Assembly (NCBI RefSeq): GCF_932526225.1
Contig: NC_064038.1
Location: 15,801,575-15,865,574, forward strand
Source of the DNA: Nematostella vectensis
Lineage: Eukaryota; Cnidaria; Anthozoa; Actiniaria; Edwardsiidae
Direction of reading: 5' to 3'
Length of the DNA: 64,000 nt
Part shown: in pieces, positions 23,395 to 34,400 of the stretch
How positions within the stretch are numbered: position 1 is the first letter of the stretch
How the letters are laid out: the number at the start of each line of letters is the position of its first letter
Made by a program: the position numbers and the translations under genes
Notes under the pieces: model-generated
Told to the model about the DNA's origin: nothing
The model's input: the letters and a program-made list of their open reading frames with translations, nothing else
Databases searched by the model: none

Positions 23395-24540
23395 ATAAGC
23401 GCTCCCTCCTAAGGCGTACAATACGAAATAAGCGCTCCCTCCTAAGGCGTACAATATGAAATAAGCGCTCCCTCCTAAGGCGTACAATACGAAATAAGCG
23501 CTCCCTCCTAAGGCGTACAATACGAAATAAGCGCTCCCTCCTAAGGCGTACAATACGAAATAAGCGCTCCCTCCTAAGGCGTACAATACGAAATAAGCGC
23601 TCCCTCCTAAGGCGTACAATACGGAATAAGCGCTCCCTCCTAAAGCGTACAATACGAAATAAGCGCTCCCTCCTAAGGCGTACAATACGAAATAAGCGCT
23701 CCCTCCTAAGGCGTACAATACGAAATAAGCGCTCCCTCCTAAGGCGTACAATACGAAATAAGCGCTCCCTCCTAAGGCATACAATACGAAATAAGCGCTC
23801 CCTCCTAAGGCGTACAATACGAAATAAGCGCTCCCTCCTAAGGCGTACAATACGAAATAAGCGCTCCCTCCTAAGGCGTACAATACGAAATAAGCGCTCC
23901 CTCCTAAGGCGTACAATACGGAATAAGCGCTCCCTCCTAAAGCGTACAATACGAAATAAGCGCTCCCTCCTAAGGCGTACAATACGAAATAAGCGCTCCC
24001 TCCTAAGGCGTACAATACGAAATAAGCGCTCCCTCCTAAGGCGTACAATATGAAATAAGCGCTCCCTCCTAAGGCGTACAATATGAAATAAGCGCTCCCT
24101 CCTAAGGCGTACAATATGAAATAAGCGCTCCCTCCTAAGGCGTACAATATGAAATAAGCGCTTTCTCCTAAGGCGTACAATATGAAATAAGCGCTCCCTC
24201 CTAAGGCGTACAATATGAAATAAGCGCTCCCTCCTAAGGCGTACAATATGAAATAAGCGCTCCCTCCTAAGGCGTACAATACGAAATAAGCGCTCCCTCC
24301 TAAGGCGTACAATACGAAATAAGCGCTCCCTCCTAAGGCGTACAATACGAAATAAGCGCTCCCTCCTAAGGCGTACAATACGAAATAAGCGCTCCCTAAG
24401 GCGTACAATATGAAATAAGCGCTCCCTCCTAAGGCGTACAATATGAAATAAGCGCTCCCTCCTAAGGCGTACAATACGAAATAAGCGCTCCCTCCTAAGG
24501 CGTACAATACGAAATAAGCGCTCCCTAAGGCGTACAATAT
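23395..24540. repeat. 33-bp minisatellite, block 2 (about 34 copies)
   Basis: Same unit and orientation as block 1, starting with the second half of the duplicated ATAAG target. Two units lack TCCT (CTCCCTAAGG), near 24,396 and 24,522. The variants TGAAA and CGAAA cluster, suggesting local unit spread. Confidence 0.95.
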
Positions 24541-24806
24541 AATAATAATAATAATAATCGTTTATTCATACTTTTGTAGCATAAGCTAAATTACAGTATG
24601 TCGGCCGATGCACACTACACTTAACAATGTATAAATATATACTGGCATAACTACTGGAAACGAATTGTGATAAAGTTATTATACCTTTCAGTTACACCAA
24701 CTGATTTATCCAAACGGCTGCAACCCCCCCTTAGCGAATAACCATGGGCGACCTCAGTCCCAGATTGTATTATATATTTTATAGGCTCAGTGCATCTTGC
24801 TTTGGA
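24541..24806 (-). mobile_element. LINE-tail-like insertion in the minisatellite
   Basis: Begins with a (AAT)n tract followed by CGTTTATTC. Read on the minus strand this is a 3' end of the form AATAAACG(ATT)n, typical of CR1/L2-group retroposons. The 266 bp have no open frame and interrupt the array. Confidence 0.5.
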
Positions 24807-24890
24807 ACGAAATAAGCGCTCCCTCCTAAGGCGTACAATATGAAATAAGCGCTCCCTCCTAAGGCGTACAATATGAAATAAGCGCTCCCT
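24807..24890. repeat. 33-bp minisatellite, block 3 (about 2.5 copies)
   Basis: Continuation of the same array to the right of the small insertion; it ends in CTCCCTACAGC. Confidence 0.9.
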
Positions 24891-26094
24891 ACAGCTACCT
24901 TAAAATTTATGAATAGTCGAATGCAAGGTTTTAGAGCATTTGGGAAGCTCATTGTATCGGCGTTGACATTGTGCTTTTTTAGCCTTGAAACATAAGATGT
25001 GTTTTATCTGTTCATTATTCTACTTAACTCTTATCCATACATTGAAATAAAGACGTTGTATTTCGCCAATTCCAATTTAGAAAAAGCACCACCCCTTGAC
25101 TTATTAACTGAGATAAGCCCCCAGCGCGATGAAACTTTTTTTGTGCAAACATACCTGCCAAGTTCTGTAAAATCAACTGATTCAACTGAATATCAACAAA
25201 AACGTGTTTGTTCCTGTATGATTTTTTTTACTTAGATTAAATTGTTTTTTTTATTTACGGCGGGTGTAAATGACAACTGTCATGGACAGTTGGGTGCCAA
25301 GTAAATCACGTAAATAAAAGCATAAATGAAAAGCCAAGAACGGGGGGATTCATTGTTTTTCCATAAATTTGCTTATATTTTCTTGTTATTTTCAAGCCAA
25401 ATATCTAAAAATAAGGGGTGGAGTGGCCCGTTCGGCACACCTCTAGATCCGCCCCTAAACTTTAACCTGCAATTACTTTTTTGCGTTTTTGTCTACTATC
25501 ACGGGAGCCCCGCGTCTTTTTTTTAACGCGCTTTCGTTCGACTTCAGACGCTTTCATTGGACTCCAACATTGTAGATTTATTCTTTGTAGCCTTATACTT
25601 GCAAAGAAGGCTAAGAAAGAATACGAAAGAAACATTTATCGTTTATATATCAAATTTACCTGAACCACCAGCCTTAATTTATAGCCAACTTTGAAAATAG
25701 GGGGCTTTGTGCGATTTTATTTATATTTATCAGCCGAATCACTTATTAGAAAATTCTTGTGGAAAAAAAATTCTTTTAGAACAAGGTCTATTCTTTTTAC
25801 ACGCGTCTGGATACGTATCCTTTGTGCTTACGCTCTCTGGATCCCGGATGCGTTACAGTTAATCGAGGAGAATGTTTGTTGTTGCGTTTTTCCTTTACCG
25901 GGCAGCACATGGATGTGTTTCAATAGTTTGCCATTGAAACGGTTCATGTTATCTATTTTGATCAATGATTGGTCTTTACAGTACATTAAAGTAAAGGTGT
26001 CAAAGAATTTGACATTTATCCCGAGCCACTGTAGTTTCGGAAAGTTTTTGACTTGGAATATTATCGAGTGGTGGAATTCTGTGAGATAGCGTAC
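24891..26094. other. Intron, nothing recognised
   Basis: AT-rich with open frames of 60-130 codons on the plus strand that lack domain similarity. Confidence 0.4.
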
Positions 26095-26322
26095 CTGTCA
26101 TTGTAGCCCCAGTAAATCCCCCAAAGAGGAGATTACTTTGTCTTAGCAAGATGATAAGTGGGCCTTTGTTGTCGCATTGCTTGTGGAGGTTGCTAGCATT
26201 CCATCCATGTTCAAGTGCACGGTAGCACGGTTTCCACAGCTTCCGCCCGAACCCCGCACGAGATAACATCTGCTCCAGTCTCTCGCGGTAAAATGGCCGG
26301 TCTATTACCCTTGATTGAATCC
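26095..26322 (-). CDS. TLDc domain, first-half exon
   Basis: 76 codons open between acceptor CATTGTAG and donor GTACGC, both phase 1. The translation has LEQMLSRAG, LWKPCYRALEHGWNASNL, KQCDNKGPLIILLR and LLFGGFTG, the standard order of the first TLDc half (W-x-x-CYRA-x-x-HGW, CDxKGP, FGG). The phase fits the second-half exon at 7.5 kb. Between the two halves are the minisatellite/LINE complex, an FTP exon and the gypsy element, so the implied intron is about 18.6 kb. Confidence 0.75.
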
Positions 26323-26704
26323 CTACAATGAGTAACATGATTCAAGTTTTTGTGATTATAGAAATAGGTCAAACCTTGTTTTTTTATACAGCATTTTGAT
26401 CAAAGGATAATAAGACCTATGAAAGCTCGTTTTCGCGTTCACAACCCATAATCTATATATCATATCATATATACATACTTCCGGTGCTCAACGTCCGGTT
26501 AAAGCTTAGTTTTTTTAAAAAGGGCTTTGTCAACGACCTGTGACCGTTTCGGGTGCGCTACGTATAGTATAAGTAATATATAAGTAAAGTATATATAAGA
26601 TAGTTTCTTCAGAAAAGTCTTCCATGTGACGTTATTGACTTATTGACCAAAAGAAAATAACTAGAAAATTCAATTTGCATTCACGAGTTGGCTCACAGAG
26701 CCTT

Positions 26705-27375
26705 TGAGTTTAAACAAGAACAGCGATTTCAATTTTTTTATTTTTTTATTTTAAACAAACAGCGATGTTCATTTTTTTCTTTTTAACAAAGAAAAGCGAT
26801 GCTAATTTTTTTAAACAAGAACAGTGATGTTCATTTGTTTAAACAAGAACAGCGGTGTTAATTTTTTCATTATATTTTTAACAAAGAAATGCGATGTTTA
26901 TTTTTTATTTTTTTTAACAAAAACAGCGATGTTCAATTTTTTATTATTTTTTTAAACAAGAATAGCGATGTTAATTTTTTATTATTTATTTTAAACAAGA
27001 ACAGCAATGTCAATTTTTTTTATTTTTTTTTAAAACAAGAACTGCCATGTTCATTTTTTAAACGAGAATAGCGATGTTATTTTTTTTTCAAACAAGAACT
27101 GCGATGTTTATTTTTTAAAACAAGAACATCGATGTTAATTTTTTATTTTTTTTTAAACAAGAACAGCGCTTTTAATTATTTTATTTTTTTTAAACAAGAA
27201 GAGTTTTATTTTATTTTATTTTATTAAAACAAGAACAGCGATGCTAATTTTTTTAAAACAAGAACAGCGATGTTAATTTCTTTTTTTTTTTTTAAACAAG
27301 AACTGCGATGTTCATTTTTAAACAAGAACTTCGACGTTATTTTTTTTTTTTTTTAAGCAAGAACAGCGATGAGTC
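26705..27375. repeat. AT-rich minisatellite (AAACAAGAACAGCGATGTT)n
   Basis: About 16-18 irregular units made of AAACAAGAACAGCGATGTTAA plus T-rich spacers of variable length. Confidence 0.9.
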
Positions 27376-28060
27376 TCTAGTAAGCACATGGTGCCAGTGC
27401 GTCTTACCTAAAAGACGATGTACTGCGTGTTCGGGCGCATGCGTACAATTGACGTCACGTGACAAAGTGATATTGTCAAAATAGATCTCGCTGTCCATCT
27501 CCGCCTTTGCTTCAAAGATAACCTAAGCATATTTTGTAACATTATATTAGTCTATATCTCATGGTTAATTGGACTTAGGGTTTTGTAAGCCTTTAAGTAT
27601 CCCAAGCTAATCCAACAAACAAACAACAATCTCGTGTAGTTCATCATCATATCGAGGTTCAGCTGCACTTTAACAGTTGCCAAATCTTAGTGCCGTTGAT
27701 GATGATGATGTAATGATTTCGTTTCAGTATTTATTCAGCTATAAAATAGATAAAATGATGCTGTATTATCGTGCTCGCTGAGCGCTTTGTGTTTGCGAGA
27801 GAGAGAGATTATGGTTCTTATTACATGTTGACTTGGGCGTGATTTTAAAATATCTAACCGATTATTATAACTGATATCATTACAGATGATATATGAATAA
27901 TTAAGATAATGGAAGGATGGTGATGCAGTGCCGTAACGGGCCTCGTAACATGGGGGGGTGGGGGGGGGGGGGTCGGCACAATACAGGAAAAACAAGAAAA
28001 CATTAGCACATAGAAAGGTGAGCGATCATGATTGTGATGGCCATGATGGATCTACCGTAC
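27376..28060. other. Intron, nothing recognised
   Basis: Contains a GATGAT patch (27,700), GAGAGAGA and a G tract at 27,954-27,972. I looked here for the second half of the MAM domain and did not find it. Confidence 0.45.
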
Positions 28061-28320
28061 CTTAAAAATACCATCGCCCTCTATTAAAACTCTCCCCTGC
28101 CTCCAGTTGTCTCCCTGGCTTCCTGCTACTCTCCAGACTAGCCTTTCCTTTCCTTGGTAGCCGCTTGAGTAAACATTTAAGCGACCAGGATATGAGCCGT
28201 TGATGATAAAGGCGAAAGTCAGGCAGTTCTTGAAGGGAAGCACGTAGGAGGTGTTATAACGATATGGTCCGAGCTGTGGAAGAGTTGCGTTTACAACAAC
28301 ATAACCCGGGTACTTGAAAC
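28061..28320 (-). CDS. MAM-domain exon (N-terminal half)
   Basis: Open between acceptor TTTCTCAG (phase 1) and donor GTACGG (phase 0). The translation reads FKYPGYVVVN, a KNCLTFAFIINGSYPG strand, LNVYSSG, ERLVWRVAGSQGDNWRQGRV. This matches the centre of MAM domains (CLTF, G-L-x-V, LW, G-x-QG-x-x-W), which are extracellular adhesion modules. The other half, which should begin in phase 0, was not found, so the domain is either split by a very long intron or incomplete. Confidence 0.65.
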
Positions 28321-29121
28321 CTGAGAAATAGGATACAAATTACCCGAATTGTAAGAAAATTAAGGTGCCTGAAGTATTGCACATTTCTATTTCCGCGACC
28401 GTTTGTCCTTTGTCCTTAACGGGCTATGAAAATTTGGTTTTTTAGGTTTACAGACATGTCTAGGGGTAGCACCCTTAGACATAGAAATAGACATATTTTA
28501 GTGCCGTGAACAAAGATGTACATAGACCATTATTCTCGAACATTTACAAGTGAGTTTGCCTAGTCAACAAGCAGTCATAAATGTATTTAGCTACAATGCC
28601 GTGGTGTTTTTTGGAGCTATTAAATCTATAAAGTTTGGGTAATGTCTAGTTGTTGGGAAATTGTATTTCTTAGTTTTTTGTAAATTGAGCATTTAACTAG
28701 AAAATGTTCTTCGTTCTCCTAGTCTGACAGCGCGGGTGAACCCTCGATTCTGGTGTGATTTTCTGTTTTGAATTCTTTATGAAATTGATTTATCGTATTA
28801 GTGTGTAGGTAGCTACTGGCGCTGATTGCCCGCATCCCCCTCCCCTCCCAATGAATTTGTAACAGGAACTTTCATATACCTTCAAAATCGCTCTTACGTA
28901 GTAGAATAATTGTGTCGAAGACCTATAAAGAGACACCCTGTATTTGTAATCAAAACAAGCTGATTTATAATAAGAGCCAAAACCTTAGACTTTGATACGT
29001 ATTGAAAATGCGTGGGTTGTTTTAACCCGATGCGTTTCCTGTGGTTTTCCCTAAGTATTTTCCATAACTTAAGATCATTATATGATTATACGTATTGAGT
29101 TTATTGTATAAATATTCTAAC
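28321..29121. other. Intron, nothing recognised
   Basis: AT-rich, no supported feature. Confidence 0.4.
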
Positions 29122-29514
29122 CTCTTATTTCTACCATACAGAAGGCGATGGTAGTGCCAGCGTCCATATTCGTTATTCTCACGAATCTTCCTTTCAAGTG
29201 CGGTCTGCAGAAGAACCTTGTTGTCGGCCAACTAAATGCGCGTCGCTCAACGCAAGCTAGAGCATCCGGTTCAGAGGATCCCTCGGACACTTTAATGGTT
29301 AATAACCGTGGCACCTTTGTAGAATCCCTTGCCATTAAAAAGATGTCAGATACCACGCTAATTTCCTCTAAATCAATTTCCCACCATTCATCCCATCCAG
29401 TTGAGTGTACACAAAAACCCCTTAGCTCGTTGCGATAGTGGAGAGTGGAACGAACGTCTGTGCGAGCCCTCTTGTTATACGCCAAATCAGACACCTCCCG
29501 AGGCCATACTTCTT
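29122..29514 (-). CDS. FTP-like lectin exon, second copy
   Basis: 131 codons between acceptor GTCATTTCAG and donor GTTAGAAT, both phase 1. The translation has SDLAYNKRARTDVRS, GWDEWWEIDLEEI, VSDIFLMARDS, LACVERRA, FFCRPHLKGRFVRITN and ends FCMVEIRG. Arrangement and length (393 against 411 bp) parallel the exon at 14.5 kb, including the cysteine pair and the KGxFVxI strand. Probably a paralogous carbohydrate-binding module of the same mosaic protein. Confidence 0.68.
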
Positions 29515-29934
29515 CTGAAATGACATGAATTTTTTTTAATATCAAATAACAGTGAAGATGATTTTGTTAATAACTTGATAATGATTAAGGTGAATTTAAA
29601 AATATTGTTGATTATGAGCTTCTTAAAACAGGCTTACTTTTCATCATAGTCTTTAATTGTATTTCCACCGGCAGCAGCTCTTCAATGGTGTTGCTGCATT
29701 TACATTGCGTATTACACAAATGGCCAAATATTTAGTATATATTTGACTGGAACTTCGTAGGAACGCACATGGTTTGCCTTTTCAGAATGACGGGCAGTAC
29801 ACTCTTTTTCTTATAAATATTTCATTTTTGAGTTGGCCGGGCAACGGGCTTGAAATATTCTTGGGATATTCTTACCCATTGATCAATAGCAATAAAATTT
29901 AAGATTATTATTAAGAAAACAATTTGATTTTGCA

Positions 29935-30050
29935 TTTTATAGCGCATCACGCTAACAAAAAATTGTATCTATCTGAGCCTCGGCATGTTCTAAAAATTTG
30001 GTGAAATCTAGGGCTTGACGTTCTTATATAGAGGTTCTTATAAAAAGAGA
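29935..30050 (+). repeat. Dispersed repeat, also at 50.58-50.73 kb
   Basis: Shared order of GATCGCACTAACAAA-like, TGAGCCT, TGTTCT, AATTTGGTGAAATCT, GGCTTGACGTTCTTAT and GAGGTTCTTAT blocks in the same orientation. Non-coding. Confidence 0.6.
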
Positions 30051-30152
30051 GTGAATGAAATGTGCTATTTGGAAGCCCAATGCATGATAAGCCATGTACA
30101 GTGTACATGTTTTGAATATTATATTTTTAGATGCACTAAAATTTGAGAACCT

Positions 30153-30201
30153 AAGGCTAAGTTCAAACGTCGTATTATCAATAAGCCTTATTCAATGCAA
30201 A
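30153..30201. repeat. Outer inverted repeat, left arm
   Basis: Matches the reverse complement of 43,434-43,482 at 42 of 49 positions, centred on AAACGTCGTATTATC. It lies 174 bp outside the left TIR of the virus-like element. Confidence 0.7.
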
Positions 30202-30374
30202 GGCGTTTAAATTAAGACGAAACAATCAGGTTGGTTAAGGGGGTATGGATCACGTTTCTTGAAAACGAAAAATGACACGTTTTACGGGCCGAAAAATGGC
30301 CTTTTCACATTTCACGTTTTCAAAAACCGTAATATCGCACCAAAACTCACAAATACTGTAATATCACGTCGACA

Positions 30375-30440
30375 AAACGCGTTTTGCGTAGATTAATAAT
30401 TGCTGGTTATTAATCTACGTCGGGACCACTTCGCGTAGAT
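30375..30440. repeat. Left TIR of the virus-like element (66 bp, hairpin inside)
   Basis: 63 of 66 positions match the reverse complement of 42,902-42,967, and all three differences are transitions. Inside, 30,388-30,418 is a perfect 12-bp inverted repeat (GTAGATTAATAA with TTATTAATCTAC) around a 7-base loop. Confidence 0.92.
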
Positions 30441-30613
30441 TCGAGCCGCCATCTTGGATAATTGAGCTTGGTACTTCATGACATACGTTTTTAAGAGCTT
30501 TCTGACTCGCACTCTAATTAATAAAGCTGTTATGAAGTATCATGGCCATGTTTTTCCAATAATGCAGTTCGAACCCCCAAGGACTTGCAATTAGACCTCC
30601 GTCTGTCCTGTGG

Positions 30614-30923
30614 TATACCGAGCGTTCGAAGGAGGAAGTGCAGAAAAGATTATTGCGGGTGGCTAAAGGTCGGCCACGCAAACACGTGCGGCCAGAGGTG
30701 CATTGACACCTACTGCAAGGTGCACCTCCAAAGGCTCCGTAAGGGCAGCCCCCTCCCCGTGCCGTGCAGGATCTGCGGCATAGGGACGCAGTCGGAGACG
30801 CGATTGTGCCGCCCCTGCGGAGCGAATCGTGAAGGGCAGAGGATGCGCGGCGTCGAGAGGCGCGCTCGGGGATGGTTCGCACTCGTCCTGTCTGACATCG
30901 CAGCCCGCGGTACGGGCAATTAG
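30614..30923 (+). pseudogene. Small AT-hook plus cysteine-rich (zinc-binding-like) protein, frameshifted
   Basis: An N-terminal piece in one frame (30,620-30,703) encodes EEVQKRLLRVAKGRPRKH, whose KGRPRKH resembles an AT-hook. The rest lies in the overlapping frame (to 30,923): CGQRC, TYCKVH, PCRICGIG, RLCRPCG, a ladder of four CxxC-like pairs expected to bind zinc, followed by an amphipathic FALVLSDIAA end. A shift around 30,690 separates the pieces, and no ATG precedes the first. A DNA-binding regulatory or replication-accessory role is a guess. It is the first gene inside the left TIR. Confidence 0.55.
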
Positions 30924-31146
30924 GGACTGGGTGGCAGAGGGCATACCCAAACACTCGTCCTGTCTGACATCGCGGCCCGCGATACGGGCGATTAGAGACT
31001 GGGTTGCACAGGCATACCCAAACACTCGTCCCGCCGGCTGTGATACGGGCAATTAGAGACTGGGTTGCACAGGCATACCAAAACGCTCGTCCCGCCGGCT
31101 GTGATACGGGCAGTTAGAGACTGGGTGGCACAGGGTATACCCAAAC
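30870..31146. repeat. Tandem 61-72-bp repeats directly upstream of the polymerase-like ORF
   Basis: Four units begin with ACGGGCAATTAGAGACTGGG-like sequence at 30,912, 30,984, 31,045 and 31,106. The last ends at the ATG at 31,147. The first unit overlaps the 3' end of the zinc-protein gene, so the repeat seems to have grown from that coding end. Confidence 0.85.
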
Positions 31147-34100
31147 ATGGACGCTTATATAGAGGAGGTTCTTAATAGCATGCGTGACCAAGAGGCGCCC
31201 GCTGTACTGGCAGGGCTGGTCCAGAACATCCTGAACGAGGACATCCCCGACGATGTCAAACACAGGCTGCTTAAGCCGCTCGTACCGGCGAAAGTGTGGA
31301 CAGAGGAAGTCCGGCGCGAGTTCGACCCTTTGCTGCCGGGACGGCGGCAAAAGGGCCCAGAGAGCTTAGACCCCGAGAAGTACTATTCTCTCTTCGTCGG
31401 GGGCGCCCATCTTCGGTTCCCAAGCGTGGATGCCACTCTTCTGGGCCGAGACATAAGCTCCGGTGTTTACCAAGAGATACGAGATCTTGGTGGAGCAGGT
31501 GTCATTGCTCTAAAGCCGATTATGTGGGGGCGTGACATTAATGACGATGGCTCGGTGTGGTGGGTCTCGTACGAGCGGGAGTCTCTGCGGGCAAACGCAG
31601 TGTTGCCACCGGTGCTTGAGATGGTGGACCCCGACCGGCGTTACAGACTCTTTACGGTCGTTGGTAAGGCCCCCGCAGAGCCATTGGCGCCAATCACAGA
31701 GGAGGAAGGGCGTTCGGAGCACAAGATCGGTGGGTCGTTAGTCGAAAGAGGGGGCCAAATCGCAGTCGGTGCCCTTGAAGGCATCGATGCGGGTATTTGG
31801 GAGAAAGGACGAGAGTACCTCGTCTACGTGATACGAGCTTCGCCCTCTACCTGAGCAAGATGGTGAGCCTGGGCCAATGTTTGAGCGAGAGGGGAGTGAC
31901 GCCTTCGCTAACTGTGTTGTGAGCTATGTCGCCGACTTCTTGAGGAATCGTGGCACCTCGCGCTCCCTTGGTCTAACCAAGACACGAGGCAAGATCCTCG
32001 AGCGATTTGACAAGAAGCTGGCCACTACGGGATGCACCAAAGAAGACCTCTTTAAGATGGAAAAGAAGCTCGAGGTAAAGCTAGTAGCCGTGGACGCCCT
32101 GGGTAACGTCCTGTGGGACTCGGGGAAGTACAAGACTAAGACGAGGATCACTATCCCTTGCCACAATAACCACGCCTGGGACGGGCTTCCGACTGAACCA
32201 CCTGCGATCGCGAGCGTCCGAGGCCTAGACTTCGAGGCTGAGAGGGAGCTTCGTTCGTTATGTCAGGAGAAGGCAGCGCCTCGCGCTACCAGTGCCGCCA
32301 CAAAAAATTCGCTATATAAACAGGGCGATCCCCAAAAGCACGAGGATCTGGCTGTGTGGGCGTGTTATAGTCACGCACGAAGGCAAACTGTACCGATCGG
32401 GACAGGACGGAGTGGCTATCGACAGGGCGTTTACAGACGAGACTGGATACGATCCTCAATGGCTCCCTGATGACCACCCAGCCTACCAAGAGTACACCGA
32501 AGCTACGCACTCGATGGGCGGTGCAATAGGGTATCGCTTCAAGAAGTGGACCCAAAGAGAGAACATCAGGCCAACGCCTCTTAAATACAGGGACGTCTAG
32601 CGAGCGGCGCAGGTTGAGTCCAAAGTGTGGAATAGCAAGGAAAACTTAGGGGCGCAGCCTCATGCGCACATCGACATGCGTGCGGCGTATCTAGGATGCG
32701 AGGACAGTGTCTTCGGCGGCGCCTCGGACGCCATTGATTTGGTACGGAAATACGGCTTCCCTACGTGTATCGTATCGCGGATGTTGTGGGACGGCCATTG
32801 AGCGAGGTTCTTCAACTAACCGGGGCCATTCAGCTGACCGAGTGAGAGTTCTCTGAGGCCTGCCACCCTACACCTCCTACACTTCCGGGAGGGTGGGGCA
32901 GCACTTGGAGCAAAACGAGGGCTGGATCACCACGCCAGAGCTCAAGGACCTGTTAGACTCGGGTGACCTCGTCATGGCCACGGCGAGGGAGGTGTTGTAT
33001 AGCCTCGGAAAAAAGGACTCCATCAACTACCCCCACTCCATCGCGTGCCGCCCCGGCGGCGAAGACTCGCAGTACCCTGAGGGTAGAGATCTCGCTGTCC
33101 GTTTCGTAGGCAAGTGCGCTCGCCATGGCGACGAGTCCTCGATCGTAGTCCGCGACCGTGAAGAAGCCGCGTATCTGACAAACCTCCTTGCGGGCACCGA
33201 CCACTTACTTAACTTCGAGCATGCCGACGGGTGTCATCTGATCCAATACAAAGACGGAGTCCGGCGCTCACAATGGTACCATATCAGGGCCTTCGTCTTG
33301 GCGTACACAAACGTAGCGTTGCGACGCATGTTGGGCGGATCCATCGCGAAGACGTCCTCCGAGTGTGCACAGATGCCATATACGCAAAGGCGGTGCCCAG
33401 TGGTGTAAAGCTCGTGGAGCGAAATCCGAGGTATGGAGAGTGGCGCCACAAGAAGCCTGGGTACGAGTGGCGACCCGAAGCGGCTTGGGGTCCGAAGAAG
33501 TCGGGGAGCTTGGCTAGGAAGCCAAGCACTGCGCCGAGTCTGCCGTGCGATCTAGTGGCCGCAACCTCTGCTAAGATGTATCTAGCCGGCCAAGGAGGAT
33601 CGGGGAAGACCTAGTGGGCGGTGAGCATGTTCCGCGGCCGCAACGTTGTGGTGCTCACCCCCGAGAACGACCTCGCCCACGACCATCGCAACAAACCGCG
33701 CCTCGCGTGCGCGGAGCGCGCTCAAACCTACTATCACTACCTCTGCATACCAGCGGAAAAGCCGATAGAGGAGTGGAGACCTTCCGAGCTGGGGCACAAA
33801 CTCGACCGTCTCGAAGAAGTAATCATTGACGAGTGCTGTAAGGTACAGACTAAAGTGCTACGCGCCATCCTGGGGTATCTCGCCACGCGGCCGTGTCAGG
33901 TAGTGTGTTGTGGCGATTATGGGCAGGTCCGCCCTGGGGAGATAAAGAGGGGCCTCACGATATGCACAAGGAGTGGGCACAAGGAAACATCCACTGGTTC
34001 GAGTCCGACTACCGCTGCCTGTGTGAAGACTGTGGAAAGCAGTACAGTACATGCGACTGCGGCTCTGCCGCGCCCTCCTCCAGGCTCCACGACATAAAGG

Positions 34101-34400
34101 GCCGGATTTGGTGTCAGCCAGATTCCAACAGCTTGAGGTGTTTCGAGAGGAGTGGGATGGGGTGGCATTCGACGCGGCAATCGAGCAGGCCCACCCAAGC
34201 GATATGTGGGTGTGCTCGACCAACAAGATGGGGGCCCTTGTTCAGCAGCGATTGGTAAAGCATCACAGGAAAAACTACCCCCGATTGCCAGCAACCATCC
34301 GCTTTGACTCCAATCCTAGCGTCGCGCTCCGTCCAGGCTCCATGACCCTATTTAGTATTTGGTATGCCTTGCTTGTCCACCACGGGTCCGTCGCTCGCCG
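31147..34400 (+). pseudogene. Large replication protein: DNA polymerase-like part joined to SF1-type helicase
   Basis: A string of open pieces on one strand: 31,147-31,854; 31,877 to about 32,300; 32,300-32,600; about 32,660-32,800; 32,893 to about 33,320; 33,320-34,000; 34,000-34,416. Middle part: HIDMRAAY near 32,670 resembles polymerase motif A, and AFVLAYTNVALRRML then VLRVCTDAIY near 33,300-33,380 resemble motifs B/C of family B. C-terminal part: a P-loop AGQGGSGKT (33,582-33,611), VIIDECCK Walker B (about 33,820), CCGDYGQVRP (motif III) and CSTNKMG (about 34,215), as in Pif1/UL5-like SF1 helicases. A TAG follows the P-loop at once, the frame shifts near 33,940, and the last helicase motifs are missing. 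The polymerase assignment rests on short motifs only. Non-functional. Confidence 0.6.

Noticed and set aside
16044-24890. CRISPR-like regular repeats
   Set aside because: Units are contiguous with no spacers, and the context is eukaryotic.
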